A stretch of DNA of 64,000 bases from Roseovarius pelagicus. GTDB taxonomy: Bacteria > Pseudomonadota > Alphaproteobacteria > Rhodobacterales > Rhodobacteraceae. The notes under the pieces are model-generated. The model made no database searches. It had not been told where the DNA came from and was given only the letters and a program-made list of their open reading frames with translations. The stretch covers positions 2,046,001 to 2,110,000 of the forward strand of contig NZ_CP106738.1 of NCBI RefSeq assembly GCF_025639885.1. The letters run 5' to 3'. Positions 8,475 through 17,922 of the stretch are shown here, piece after piece. The position numbers and the translations under genes were made by a program. Numbering within the stretch: position 1 is the first letter of the stretch; each line of letters begins with the position of its first letter.

Positions 8475-9104
8475 ATGACGGAACTTCGCGTTTATCTCCC
8501 GATCGAAGATCTGCAACCGCAATTTGCGGCGTATCTGTCGTCGCCTACACGCGCGCGCGCCTACCCGCCGTTCAGGGGTCAGCATTCGCTGATCATCGAG
8601 GTGGCTCCGGCACTCAGTATCCACAGGATCACCGATCTGGCGCTCAAGGTTGCGCCGGATCTGGAGCCCGGCATCCTGTTTACGGAACGGCAATTCGGCC
8701 TGTTGGAACTGCACGCCGACACGACCGAGGAACTGGACGCGGCCGGGCGCGCGATCCTGAAAGGGATCAAGGCCAAACCAACGGATCAACTTGCGCCAAA
8801 AGTGCTGTATCATGATATCATCGAGGATCTGTCAGACCAGCACGCGATCATTCTGAACCGGTCGCGTGACGGGTCGATCTTGGTGCCCGGTGTCGCGCTG
8901 TTGATTTACGAGATGACGCCCGCGTTGTTTGCATGCGTCGCCGCCAACGAGGCCGAAAAGGTCGCGCCAGCGGCGGTGATCAATGACGTGCAGATGATGG
9001 GCGCAACGGGCCGGATATTCATGTCCGGCAGCGTCGCAGACATGACCGCCGCGCGTGATCGCATCACCGAGGTTCTGACAAGCATAAAAGGGCGGACGGC
9101 CTGA
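8475..9104 (+). CDS. Tandem-domain microcompartment shell protein (BMC-T), second copy
   Basis: 209 residues, paralogue of the protein at 6855, with two BMC folds: ITDLALKVAPDLEPGILFTE and RQFGLLELHA in the first half, LIYEMTPALFACVAANEAEK and MMGATGRIFMSG in the second. Two different BMC-T trimers, one BMC-H and one BMC-P make a compact but apparently complete shell set. A ribosome site (GGAGGG) precedes the ATG by several bases. Confidence 0.85.
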   Translation: MTELRVYLPIEDLQPQFAAYLSSPTRARAYPPFRGQHSLIIEVAPALSIHRITDLALKVAPDLEPGILFTERQFGLLELHADTTEELDAAGRAILKGIKAKPTDQLAPKVLYHDIIEDLSDQHAIILNRSRDGSILVPGVALLIYEMTPALFACVAANEAEKVAPAAVINDVQMMGATGRIFMSGSVADMTAARDRITEVLTSIKGRTA

Positions 9105-9166
9105 CCGGATCGCCGACAATAATGGGGAGCAACCCCAGTTTCATAACCGACCAGGAGGAACGTACT

Positions 9167-10309
9167 ATGAAATCGACACTATCCAGACGCCAGTTTGTGA
9201 GCCGCACTGCGGCACTGACCGGGCTGGCAGCAGCGGGCCCTCTCAGCCCTGCATTTGCCGCACGCAACGATCAGATGAACATATTGTGCTGGGAAGGCTA
9301 CAACTCTGACGAGGTGCTTGGCCCCTTCCGCGATGCGAACGCTGGTGCCACTGTGCGCGCCGAAAGCGGCACGTCGGACCCCGACATGATCAACAAGCTG
9401 CGCGCAGGCGAGACATCCGTATGGGATCTGATCAACGTGAACCAACCGTGGGCACGGGACCAGCTATACCCAGAAGGGCTGATCAAGCCACTGAACAAGG
9501 ATCGCTTCCTGCCGCATTTCGAGAAGATGCTGCCCGAATTCGCAAATCCGCCCTATGATCTGGCCTTTGCCGAAGATGGCGAGCTGATCGGCATGCCCCA
9601 GCGGTATGGCCCGTTCAGCTTTGTTGTGAACACGGACGTCATCAGCCGCGAGATGGCCGAAGATCAGGGCTGGAACCTGTTCCTCGACCCCAAGATGAAG
9701 GATCGCTACGGCGTTCTGACCTATGACAACTGGAACGTCATGCACATGTGCCTGACGGCCGGTCTGAACCCGTTCGCACCCGTGGAGGGCGCGGACATCG
9801 AGAAGTTCCGCGAGACGGCGGATGCAATCTTTGGCGGCGCCAAGCTTCTGACGGATGATCTGGTGGCGATGAACACCGCACTGATCAATGGCGAAATCGA
9901 CGCCTACTTTACCGGCGGCACCTACACGGCCTCGCCGGCGCGGTACGACGGTGCCACCCAAGTGCGCGCAATCACCCCGAACAGCGGCCCGGTGGACGGC
10001 AAGGGTGGTGTGGTCTGGATCGAACTGACATCCGCTGTCAGCAATCCAGACCCCAGCAATCTGGCCGAGGATTTCCTCGAATTCGTCCAAAAGCCCGAGA
10101 TTTCCAAGGCTGTGGCGTTCACCGAGGGCACCTACAATCCGGTCAGCCAAATGGGCAACCCTGAGGTCATGGCGCTGTTTGATGCTGACGAACTGGATGC
10201 GATCCAGATGGACAGTCTGGCAGAAGAGATGGATCGGTCGCTGGATTACAGCGTGATCACCTCCTACGACACGCTGATTGATATCTATACTCAATCCCGC
10301 CGGTCCTGA
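9167..10309 (+). CDS. Periplasmic substrate-binding protein, spermidine/putrescine (PotD-like) type
   Basis: About 380 residues. Starts at ATG 9167 after AGGAGGAA. The N terminus has a twin-arginine signal (SRRQFV at residues 6-11, then a hydrophobic stretch and AFA cleavage site), so the protein is probably folded before export. The mature start, NILCWEGYNSDEVLGPF, is the usual opening of the PotD/PotF family of binding proteins for polyamines and related cations. The ATPase and two permeases follow, so these four genes form one importer. Its place inside the microcompartment operon suggests it brings in the substrate, perhaps an amino alcohol or diamine-like cation (inference). Confidence 0.8.
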   Translation: MKSTLSRRQFVSRTAALTGLAAAGPLSPAFAARNDQMNILCWEGYNSDEVLGPFRDANAGATVRAESGTSDPDMINKLRAGETSVWDLINVNQPWARDQLYPEGLIKPLNKDRFLPHFEKMLPEFANPPYDLAFAEDGELIGMPQRYGPFSFVVNTDVISREMAEDQGWNLFLDPKMKDRYGVLTYDNWNVMHMCLTAGLNPFAPVEGADIEKFRETADAIFGGAKLLTDDLVAMNTALINGEIDAYFTGGTYTASPARYDGATQVRAITPNSGPVDGKGGVVWIELTSAVSNPDPSNLAEDFLEFVQKPEISKAVAFTEGTYNPVSQMGNPEVMALFDADELDAIQMDSLAEEMDRSLDYSVITSYDTLIDIYTQSRRS

Positions 10310-10318
10310 GTCACATGC

Positions 10319-10343
10319 TCCGGGGGCGGTTGCCGTCCCCGGA
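10319..10343 (+). promoter_or_regulatory. Intercistronic hairpin after the binding-protein gene
   Basis: TCCGGGG (10319-10325) pairs with CCCCGGA (10337-10343), and CGG/CCG inside extend the stem around TTG. It has no T-run, so it is not a full terminator. A hairpin between binding-protein and membrane-component genes often protects the upstream mRNA and gives more binding protein than transporter. Confidence 0.6.
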
Positions 10344-10369
10344 ACACTTCTACTATTTTCTGAGGATAT

Positions 10370-11446
10370 ATGATGGAATCCAACTCGCTTCTTCGTCTGC
10401 GAAACGTGGTCAAGCAATTCGGCTCTTTCACCGCGCTGCACGGTGTCGACCTCGATATCGAAGAAGGTGAGTTCTTTACCATCGTCGGTCCATCGGGCAG
10501 TGGCAAATCGACCCTGATCCGCCTGCTGGTGGGCATGGACGAGGTCACCTCCGGTGAAATCTGGCTACGAGACAAACGTATCGACCAGACGCCCGCCAAC
10601 TTGCGTCCGACGTGCATGGTGTTCCAGTCACTGGCGTTGTTCCCGCATATGACTGTGGGGCAGAACATAGAATTCCCGCTGAAGCTGCGCAAAGAAGCGC
10701 CCGGCAAACGGCGCGCGCGCGCGCTGGAATTGCTGGACCTGCTGCGCCTGCCTCGCGACTATTATGACAAGCGCATCTCGCAATGCTCCGGTGGCGAAAG
10801 GCAACGTGTCGCGCTGGCTCGCGCGCTGGCCTTTGATCCCGAGATCTTGTTTTTTGACGAACCGCTCTCGGCGCTGGATTACCGGCTACGCAAAACGCTA
10901 GAAAAAGAGCTGAAAGATTTGCATGCCCGCACCGGCAAGACGTTCGTTTACATCACCCACAGCCTCGAAGAGGCGATGGTTATGTCGGATCGCATCGCGA
11001 TTATGAATGCCGGTGTGTTCGAGCAAATCTCTGTCGCGGACGAGATCTACAGCGCGCCCGTCAGCCGCTTTGTGGCTGAGTTCATGGGCGAGGTGAACCT
11101 CTTTGACGTCACAGCAGACGCAAACGGCACCCTAAACGGATCGGGGTTGACGACCGGCACCGATACGCCGCCCTCTGATCTGAGTGCGGGGGAAACCGGC
11201 CTGCTGATGGTACGGCCAGAGGATGTGCAATTCGCCCGCGAGGATGGCCGCCATCACTATACCATCGCAGGACAGGTGGTCGCGGAATACGCACTGGGAT
11301 CTCGAATACAATACGAGGTCGAAACCGAGACCGGACAAACCGTATCGGTTGAAAAGCTGCGCGAACACCGCCTGCCGGATGCCGAAGGTCAATCCGTGAT
11401 ACTGGGCTTCAGTTCCGATGCGACCCACATGATCCGGGGGGCATGA
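10370..11446 (+). CDS. ABC importer ATPase, spermidine/putrescine (PotA-like) type
   Basis: 358 residues. Walker A GPSGSGKST at residues 40-48, signature CSGGERQRVALARA, Walker B EILFFDEPLSALD, and the switch histidine in YITHSLEEA. The last third is a TOBE-type regulatory domain (LLMVRPEDVQF). It powers the importer with the two permeases that follow. The signature begins CSGG rather than LSGG, a tolerated variant. An ATG at 10373 is an equally possible start. It overlaps the permease by 4 bp. Confidence 0.88.
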   Translation: MMESNSLLRLRNVVKQFGSFTALHGVDLDIEEGEFFTIVGPSGSGKSTLIRLLVGMDEVTSGEIWLRDKRIDQTPANLRPTCMVFQSLALFPHMTVGQNIEFPLKLRKEAPGKRRARALELLDLLRLPRDYYDKRISQCSGGERQRVALARALAFDPEILFFDEPLSALDYRLRKTLEKELKDLHARTGKTFVYITHSLEEAMVMSDRIAIMNAGVFEQISVADEIYSAPVSRFVAEFMGEVNLFDVTADANGTLNGSGLTTGTDTPPSDLSAGETGLLMVRPEDVQFAREDGRHHYTIAGQVVAEYALGSRIQYEVETETGQTVSVEKLREHRLPDAEGQSVILGFSSDATHMIRGA

Positions 11447-12300
11447 TGGAACGGACCGACCGCAAACTGGGCCTGCTGTCCTCACTCCCGCTGACGATCG
11501 TCCTGCTGTTGGCGTTCCTCGCACCGCTGGTGGTGGTCGCCCTGTTTTCTATCATGCCGCAAAAGGTGTTCAGTCTGGCAAACGTCCCGGATTTTTCGGC
11601 CTATTCGGTGTTCTTCAGCCAAGGCTATTACAAATCCCTGTTGTGGTCGCTAGGCATGGCGCTGGCGTCGACTGCAATCCTGTTGGTCATAAGCTGGCCA
11701 CTGGCCTACGGCATGGCCAAGGTGTTTGGCCGGTTCTCTCTGGTTTTGACCATTGCTGTGGTGATGAGCCTGTTTGTGTCAGAGAACATCCGCCTCTTTG
11801 GCTGGGTGCTGACCCTGATGAAGGGCGGGCTGATCGAAGGTCATTTGCGCGCGTGGACCGGCGTTGGGTTTGACAGCCCCCTCTACGGTGTGCCGATCAT
11901 CATTTTCGGGCTGGTGTATGTCTATCTGCCCTTCATGCTGTTCCCGCTAGCGCAAGGGATCGCGATGGTCCCCGATGATACGCGGCAGGCCGCCGCCGAT
12001 CTGGGCGCCACAAAATGGCAAATTCTGACCCAGATCGAAATCCCGCTCGCCGCGCCGGGTATTGTTGTCGGTTCACTCCTCAGCTTCGTGCTGGCAGCAG
12101 GCGCGTTGGCAGAATCCAAGATCTTGGGCGGGCAGACTGTGATTGCCATTGCCGATGATGTCGAAACCGCGTTCACCTTTGGCCAGAACTGGCCGCTGGG
12201 ATCTGCGTTGTCGATGATCCTGATCGTGATTATCGGCGGGCTCGCTCTGTTTGGTGTGAGCCGGGTCGATCTGGATGCCATCATGGGAAGGAAACGCTGA
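11443..12300 (+). CDS. ABC importer permease, PotB-like
   Basis: 285 residues with about six hydrophobic segments. The conserved cytoplasmic loop that contacts the ATPase reads AAADLGATKWQILTQIEIPL followed by AAPGIVVG (EAA motif). An N-terminal segment near residues 15-35 is followed by a long periplasmic stretch, as in PotB. It shares one base with the next permease gene (TGATG). Confidence 0.85.
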   Translation: MMERTDRKLGLLSSLPLTIVLLLAFLAPLVVVALFSIMPQKVFSLANVPDFSAYSVFFSQGYYKSLLWSLGMALASTAILLVISWPLAYGMAKVFGRFSLVLTIAVVMSLFVSENIRLFGWVLTLMKGGLIEGHLRAWTGVGFDSPLYGVPIIIFGLVYVYLPFMLFPLAQGIAMVPDDTRQAAADLGATKWQILTQIEIPLAAPGIVVGSLLSFVLAAGALAESKILGGQTVIAIADDVETAFTFGQNWPLGSALSMILIVIIGGLALFGVSRVDLDAIMGRKR

Positions 12301-13112
12301 TGCCGACCAGCCGCTCAACCCGCATTGCCTTGTTCGTATACGGCATTTTCATCATAGCCTTTCTCTATCTGCCGTTGATTTCTGTCGGTTTCGCCTCGAT
12401 TTCCAAGGCGCGCTACCTCAGCTTTCCGATCAAGCGGTATTCGACCAAATGGTATAGCGACGCAGTAGAGAGCAGCACCGTTCATGACCTTCTGACCACG
12501 TCATTGTCCGTGGCTCTGCTGGTCACGGTCATATCTGTGGTGATCGCATTTTTTGGCGCGCTGGCCTTTGCCCGCTACCAGTGGCGGTATCGGACCACGT
12601 TCCAGAAACTGATCCTGCTGCCCATCTTCTTTCCGCAGACGGTTCTGGGGCTGGCATTGTTGATGTGGTTCAATTCGATCGGAATCATTCCGTCGTGGAA
12701 AACCGCGGTTGTTGCACATCTTGTCTGGATCGCCCCGATTGCGACACTGATCGTTGCCATCCGTGCCTACAGTTTCGATCCCGCGCTGGAAGAGGCGGCG
12801 CGCGATATGGGCGCGAACACGTGGACCATCCTGCGAGAGATCACGTTGCCCCTGCTGATGCCGGGGCTGGTATCGGCTGCGCTCTTTGCGTTCCTGCTGA
12901 GTTGGGGCAATTTTCCGCTGTCGCTGTTCACGACAGGCGCGGATTCGACGCTGCCTGAATGGCTTTATGCAAAAATGGTCTCGGGCTATTCGCCGCTGGT
13001 GCCGACACTGGGGATCATGTCGGTCTGTGGCTCTTTCCTGATCATCATGGTCGCGCTGTCCATCGCTTGGCTCTACCGGACCAACAAGGAAGCGCGCGCC
13101 GCTAGAAACTGA
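12300..13112 (+). CDS. ABC importer permease, PotC-like
   Basis: 270 residues, about six membrane segments, EAA loop LEEAARDMGANTWTILREIT followed by LPLLMPG. It pairs with the product of 11443 as the membrane heterodimer. It is followed by a 26-bp gap with a GGGAGGAAT ribosome site for the dehydrogenase. Confidence 0.85.
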   Translation: MPTSRSTRIALFVYGIFIIAFLYLPLISVGFASISKARYLSFPIKRYSTKWYSDAVESSTVHDLLTTSLSVALLVTVISVVIAFFGALAFARYQWRYRTTFQKLILLPIFFPQTVLGLALLMWFNSIGIIPSWKTAVVAHLVWIAPIATLIVAIRAYSFDPALEEAARDMGANTWTILREITLPLLMPGLVSAALFAFLLSWGNFPLSLFTTGADSTLPEWLYAKMVSGYSPLVPTLGIMSVCGSFLIIMVALSIAWLYRTNKEARAARN

Positions 13113-13138
13113 ACCAACATCAAACGGGAGGAATTTCA

Positions 13139-13909
13139 ATGCTCACATCGCTAAAAGGCAAGAGCGTCATCGTCACAGGCGGATCAAAGGGAATTGGCCG
13201 CGGGATCGCCACCGTCTTTGCGCGGCAGGGCGCCAAGGTCACAATTGCTGCCCGCAACGAGGACGATTTGAAAGCCGCCGCAAAAGAGATGGGCGACAAC
13301 GTGCGCTATGAACTGTGCGATGTATCGGATTGGGAGTCGGTACGTAACATGGTGGACAGCACGGCAGAAGCACAGGGTGGGCTGCATGTGCTATGCGCCA
13401 ACGCGGGCGCATTTCCACAGACCAAAATGGTAGATATGGACCCGGCCGAGTGGGATCAGGTTATGGCTACCAACCTGAAATCGTCATTCCTGTGCGTCAA
13501 GGCCGCGATCCCGCATTTCGACAAGGCCGGAAAGGGCCGTGTCGTCCTGACGTCGTCAATCACCGGTCCGCATACCGGGTTCCCGGGGTGGTCGCATTAC
13601 GGCGCGTCCAAAGCCGGGCAGCTCGGGTTCCTCAAGACAGCGGCGATGGAGCTGTCGCGCTATGGCACCACGATCAACGCGGTGATGCCCGGCAACATCT
13701 ATACCGAAGGATTGCAGGATCTCGGCGAAGATTATCTGAAAACCATGGCCAACTCGATTCCGCTCAAGCGGCTGGGTGATGTAGAGGATATCGGCAATGC
13801 CGCGCTGTTTTTCGCATCCGACGAGGCAGGGTACATCACCGGCCAGCAAATTGTTGTCGATGGCGGGCAGATCATCCCGGAATCGCTCGAAGCACTCGAG
13901 GAAATCTGA
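13139..13909 (+). CDS. Short-chain dehydrogenase/reductase, candidate amino-alcohol dehydrogenase
   Basis: 256 residues, classical SDR. TGGSKGIG at residues 13-20 (nucleotide binding), CANAG, then S near residue 140 and YGASK with Tyr154/Lys158 as catalytic residues; the C-terminal GQQIVVDGGQ is typical. Oxidises or reduces an alcohol/ketone with NAD(P). RMM compartments carry an SDR characterised as (S)-1-amino-2-propanol dehydrogenase, and the operon context suggests the same kind of substrate here. It could also recycle NADH for the aldehyde dehydrogenase. The substrate is inference. Confidence 0.8.
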   Translation: MLTSLKGKSVIVTGGSKGIGRGIATVFARQGAKVTIAARNEDDLKAAAKEMGDNVRYELCDVSDWESVRNMVDSTAEAQGGLHVLCANAGAFPQTKMVDMDPAEWDQVMATNLKSSFLCVKAAIPHFDKAGKGRVVLTSSITGPHTGFPGWSHYGASKAGQLGFLKTAAMELSRYGTTINAVMPGNIYTEGLQDLGEDYLKTMANSIPLKRLGDVEDIGNAALFFASDEAGYITGQQIVVDGGQIIPESLEALEEI

Positions 13910-13929
13910 GAACTGACGGGGAATAGATC

Positions 13930-14934
13930 ATGTCAGGCACCGACATGCCGCTGGAGCAACTGCTCGGCTATCTTGAGACACTGGCGAACCAATCACTTGC
14001 CCTCTGGGATGTCCCGGAGGGCGCAACTGCGCGCCTGATCAACGTCTCGGAAAACGCGACCTATCTGGTACAAGCACCGAACGGGTACAAAGCCATCCTG
14101 CGCGTCCACCGCGAAAATTATCACTCGCATCGCGCGATCGAATGCGAGCTGGCGTGGCTAGAGGCATTGGACGAAGAAAAAGTCGTTACCACGCCCGGCT
14201 ATTTCGTTGGCAAGAACGGGGATCCGATACAGGAGGGCCGCGTCAATGGCCTGGATGATCCGCGCTACATGGTGCTGTTTCATTTCGTCGAAGGGTCGGC
14301 CCCGGACGAAAGCGGCGACATGTCCGACGGGTACGAAGAACTGGGCGCCATTGCCGCGCGGTGTCACAACCACGTTCTGAACTGGCAGAAGCCGGATGAT
14401 TTCGAACGTCTGACATGGGATTCCGATACCGTATTCGGTGCCGCGCCTACATGGGGAAACTGGCGCGACGCGCCCGAAGTGGACGCTACTGTAAAGCCCG
14501 TTCTGGAACAGGTGGAACAAACCATCCGTGAGCGGCTCGGCGCATTCGGAAAAGCGCCGGACAGATTCAACCTGATCCATGCCGACATGCGGTTGGCTAA
14601 TTTGCTGACAGACGGGCATGGCACGCGGCTTATCGACTTTGACGACTGTGGCTGGGGGTGGTTCCTGTACGATTTTGCCGCCGCGATCAGCTTTATCGAG
14701 GACGATCCCCGCATTCCCGACCTCAAGGCCGCTTGGGTACGTGGCTATCGCAGCGTACGCACCATGAGCGACACCGAAGAGGCCGAGATCGACACGTTCG
14801 TCATGTTGCGCCGCATGGCGTTGCTGGCATGGATCGGCAGCCATATCGAGGCACCCGAACCACAGGAATTGGCCCCGGGTTTTGCCGCCACCACGGCGCG
14901 TCTGGGCCAGGCATGGATGGATCGGATCGGCTAA
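13930..14934 (+). CDS. APH-family small-molecule kinase, candidate amino-alcohol kinase
   Basis: 334 residues, protein-kinase-like fold of the aminoglycoside phosphotransferase/homoserine-kinase group (Pfam APH). The catalytic loop is HADMRLANLL at about residues 217-226 (Asp219, Asn224), and the metal-binding DFDDCGWG is at about 236-243. The likely reaction is ATP-dependent phosphorylation of a small alcohol. Together with the class III enzyme at 4040 this makes a phosphorylate-then-eliminate pair, as proposed for the RMM compartment. It is the third gene class after transport and SDR that links this locus to amino-alcohol breakdown. Antibiotic resistance is unlikely in this setting. Confidence 0.75.
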   Translation: MSGTDMPLEQLLGYLETLANQSLALWDVPEGATARLINVSENATYLVQAPNGYKAILRVHRENYHSHRAIECELAWLEALDEEKVVTTPGYFVGKNGDPIQEGRVNGLDDPRYMVLFHFVEGSAPDESGDMSDGYEELGAIAARCHNHVLNWQKPDDFERLTWDSDTVFGAAPTWGNWRDAPEVDATVKPVLEQVEQTIRERLGAFGKAPDRFNLIHADMRLANLLTDGHGTRLIDFDDCGWGWFLYDFAAAISFIEDDPRIPDLKAAWVRGYRSVRTMSDTEEAEIDTFVMLRRMALLAWIGSHIEAPEPQELAPGFAATTARLGQAWMDRIG

Positions 14935-14953
14935 TGAACGAGGCGCTTGCACA

Positions 14954-15625
14954 ATGAGTAACTGGAAAACGGCCTATCGTAGCTTTTACTACGAGACCGC
15001 CGATGCGCCGGATGACATCGTGCTGGACGCGAAAAAGACGGCTCTGTTGGTGATCGACATCCAGAATACTTATCTGGAGCCCCCGGAGGACACAGGCGAG
15101 GCCGCCCGGTGGCAGCCTTTTTTCGATCGGATGAACGGTACAGTCATTCCCAATACCGCGCAGTTGCTAGACTGGGCACGCGGCAAGGGGATCGAGGTGA
15201 TATTTGCCCGCATCGCGTGTCAGACAGAGGACGGGCGCGACAGATCACTCAGCCAAAAGAAGCCCGGCTTTAACTACCTGCTGCTGCCTAAGGATCGCGA
15301 GGACAGTCAGATCGTGCCAGAGCTGACACCTAAGGGCGATGAAATCGTCGTGACCAAAACCACCGATAGCGCGCTGACGGGTACCAACCTACGGCTAACG
15401 CTGCGCAATCTTGGGATTACAGATGTGGTCGTCGCGGGCATTTTCACCGATCAATGCGTCAGTTCCACGGTGCGTTCGCTGGCTGACGAAAGCTTTGGCG
15501 TGGTGGTGGTGCATGATGCCTGCGCGGCGGCGACAGATGACCTGCACGACCGCGAACTGGAGATCATCAACATGATCTATTGCCATGTCGCATCACTGGA
15601 AGAGGTCCAGAGTTTCGTAGCCTGA
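14954..15625 (+). CDS. Isochorismatase-like cysteine hydrolase
   Basis: About 223 residues. The catalytic triad of the family is visible: Asp35 (LLVIDIQNTY), Lys135 (VVTKTTDSAL) and Cys168 (GIFTDQCVSSTVR). Members hydrolyse amides such as nicotinamide, N-carbamoyl compounds, ureidoacrylate or biuret. In this operon it might release an amine from an amide or carbamoyl precursor of the compartment substrate (inference). I chose ATG 14954, which lies 19 bases after the kinase stop; a longer in-frame start would overlap the kinase gene. The ribosome site is weak. Confidence 0.8.
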   Translation: MSNWKTAYRSFYYETADAPDDIVLDAKKTALLVIDIQNTYLEPPEDTGEAARWQPFFDRMNGTVIPNTAQLLDWARGKGIEVIFARIACQTEDGRDRSLSQKKPGFNYLLLPKDREDSQIVPELTPKGDEIVVTKTTDSALTGTNLRLTLRNLGITDVVVAGIFTDQCVSSTVRSLADESFGVVVVHDACAAATDDLHDRELEIINMIYCHVASLEEVQSFVA

Positions 15626-15653
15626 CACGGGCAACCCGACCGGAGGAGTGGTG

Positions 15654-17918
15654 ATGAGCAATGCAACCGATACCAACCGCTGGCGGCGCTTTGCGGAATG
15701 GGACGAGAGGATGTTGCGGCATGACCTCTTTGCCGCCGAAGACCCCGAGGCTGGCTTTTCCGTCTTTCGCAGTCCTTATGACCCTGAACCGTCTGTTGCC
15801 GCGACAGGTGGGCATATCACCGAAATGGACGGCACCCCCGAGGCCGAGTTCGATATTCTGGACGAATTCATCGCCCGCTATCACCTAGAACCGGATCTGG
15901 TGGACGAGGCAATGGCGCTGGAAGATGGTGCCATCGCGCGCATGCTGGTCGATATCAATGTGCCGCGCGCCGATCTGGAGCGACTGGCGCGCGGCATGAC
16001 CCCGGCCAAACTGGCGCGTGTGGTCGGCCACCTGTCCTCCATCGAGATCGCGTTCGCCTACTACAAGATGCGCCAGCGCAAGACGCCGGGAAATCAGGCC
16101 CATGTGACCAATGCAAAGGACGACCCGTTGCAACTGGCCGCAGATGCCGCAACTGCAACCGAGTTGGGGTTTGACGAGATCGAGACGACAATGCGCGTTG
16201 CGTCAAATTCCTGGTCCAACGCGCTGGGATGCACGGTGGGGGCGGCTGTCGGGCGCGGCGAGGCCCTGTTTCAATGTTCGATTGAAGAGGCCGAGGAATT
16301 ACAGATCGGCATGGCGGGCCTCGCCACATATGCCGAGACAATTTCCGTTTATGGAACCGAACGCGCATTTGTCGATGGTGACGATACCCCGTGGTCAAAG
16401 GCGTTCCTGACTGCCGCTTACGCCTCTCGTGGGATCAAGGCGCGCTGCACATCGGGGGCCGGGTCAGAACTGTTGATGGGGTTTCACGAAAAGAAATCCG
16501 TACTTTATCTAGAGGCGCGGTGTTTATGCCTGCAACGGGCGATGGGCATTCAGGGCACGCAAAATGGTGGTGTGGACGGTGCCGCGCTGACCGCGTCGAT
16601 GGCTGGCGGTGTAAGAGAACTGATGGCCGAGAACCTGATTGCTGTCTGGCTGGGGCTGGAATGCGCCTCGGGTAATGATCAGCGCACCAGCGAATCCGAA
16701 ATACGCGTAGGGGCCAAGATCACGCCCTTTTTGCTGACCGGATCAGACCTGATTACCAGCGGTATGGGGTCAATCAAAAAATACGACAATTCGTTCAACC
16801 CGTCGCTGTTCAACGGCGAGGAAATCGAAGACTGGATGGCGTTGCAGCGCGATTTCGAAGTCGATGGCGGACTAAGCCCGCTGGACGAAGATCGCACATT
16901 GGGCCTGCGTATCCGCGCCGTAGAGGCGATGGCGGCCGTGCTGGAAGAATTGGACCTTGCCCATGTCACCAGCGCGCAGGTGCAATCGGTGGTCTTTGCG
17001 TCGGGATCGAATGACACTGACAGCTTTACCGCCGGCACCGTGACGCCGGTCAGCGACGCGATCAAACAGCGCGGACTGACCGCCGTGGATGTGGTCCGCG
17101 CACTGGCCAAGCGAGGATTTGCCGAAGAGGCGGATAACCTGCTTTTCATGCTGAAACAGCGCGTGACCGGCGATTATCTGCAAACCTCCGCGATATTCCG
17201 CAACCGCCGGGTGATCAGCGCACTCAATGATCCCAATAACTATTCAGGCCCCGGCAGCGCCTATGCAATGAGCGAGGATCGCTGGGCTGCGGTGCAGAAT
17301 GTGCGCGGAGTTCTGACCCGTGACCGGGTGCTCGCCGCAGAGGCATTGGTGGCCGCGAAGACGCCGCAATGGCTGTTCGACACCGGCCTAGCTGCTAAGG
17401 GATCGAACCCGCATGAAGTGGTGATCGGCGTCAGTCCGGCATTTGGTCAGGAAATACACCGCACCACGGCTGGCCATGCCCTGCCTGATGTCATCGCGGC
17501 GCTGATGAAGGGCATCGCATCAGGTGGCGGGACCGCCCGGCTGATCCGGGTCAGAAAATCGGCTGACACGTCCTTTATCGGGCTTTCCGCAGCCAAGCTT
17601 TCAGGTTCTGGTTATGGAATCGGGATTCAGGCCAAGGGCACCACGGTCCTGCATCATGCGGACCGAATGCCACACATGAACATCGAACTCTTCTCCAACG
17701 CGCCCATCGTCACACTGGAACACTACCGCGCATTGGGTCGAAACGCTGCACTGCACACCTTTGGGCAGAACATCGAACCGGTGGTCGTCCCCACAATGGG
17801 CGAGGCGATGGCCGCCCGGTTCCATGCGCGTGTGGCCATCCTCTTTGCCATCGAAACGGCATTGACAGATGAGAACGCGCCGCCGGTTGCATTGTCACTA
17901 AGCACGTCCGAGGAGTAA
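15654..17918 (+). CDS. B12-dependent diol/glycerol dehydratase, large and medium subunits fused
   Basis: About 754 residues. Residues 1 to about 560 align by eye with PduC throughout: AMTPAK-like GMTPAK, AHVTNAKDD, FDEIETT, YAETISVYGTE, DGDDTPWSKAFL, YLEARC, GIQGTQNG, GNDQ and GDYLQTSA. Residues from about 585 match PduD (EVVIGVSPAFG, LSGSGYGIGIQAKGTTVLHH, LELFSNAP with LEHYRALG). So two subunits that are separate in enteric bacteria are one chain. The enzyme converts a 1,2-diol to an aldehyde using adenosylcobalamin. The PduD part lacks the N-terminal targeting extension, because its N terminus is internal. GGAGGAG precedes the ATG. No reactivase or cobalamin adenosyltransferase gene is in the window. 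Confidence 0.88.
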   Translation: MSNATDTNRWRRFAEWDERMLRHDLFAAEDPEAGFSVFRSPYDPEPSVAATGGHITEMDGTPEAEFDILDEFIARYHLEPDLVDEAMALEDGAIARMLVDINVPRADLERLARGMTPAKLARVVGHLSSIEIAFAYYKMRQRKTPGNQAHVTNAKDDPLQLAADAATATELGFDEIETTMRVASNSWSNALGCTVGAAVGRGEALFQCSIEEAEELQIGMAGLATYAETISVYGTERAFVDGDDTPWSKAFLTAAYASRGIKARCTSGAGSELLMGFHEKKSVLYLEARCLCLQRAMGIQGTQNGGVDGAALTASMAGGVRELMAENLIAVWLGLECASGNDQRTSESEIRVGAKITPFLLTGSDLITSGMGSIKKYDNSFNPSLFNGEEIEDWMALQRDFEVDGGLSPLDEDRTLGLRIRAVEAMAAVLEELDLAHVTSAQVQSVVFASGSNDTDSFTAGTVTPVSDAIKQRGLTAVDVVRALAKRGFAEEADNLLFMLKQRVTGDYLQTSAIFRNRRVISALNDPNNYSGPGSAYAMSEDRWAAVQNVRGVLTRDRVLAAEALVAAKTPQWLFDTGLAAKGSNPHEVVIGVSPAFGQEIHRTTAGHALPDVIAALMKGIASGGGTARLIRVRKSADTSFIGLSAAKLSGSGYGIGIQAKGTTVLHHADRMPHMNIELFSNAPIVTLEHYRALGRNAALHTFGQNIEPVVVPTMGEAMAARFHARVAILFAIETALTDENAPPVALSLSTSEE

Positions 17919-17922
17919 GCCC

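Noticed and set aside
8475..9104. Whether the second tandem shell protein might be a degenerate duplicate
   Set aside because: Both BMC folds are complete, there is a ribosome site, and differences from the first copy are spread evenly, so it is a working paralogue.
13930..14934. Aminoglycoside resistance gene
   Set aside because: The APH fold is shared by many metabolic kinases, and the gene sits in a catabolic microcompartment operon.
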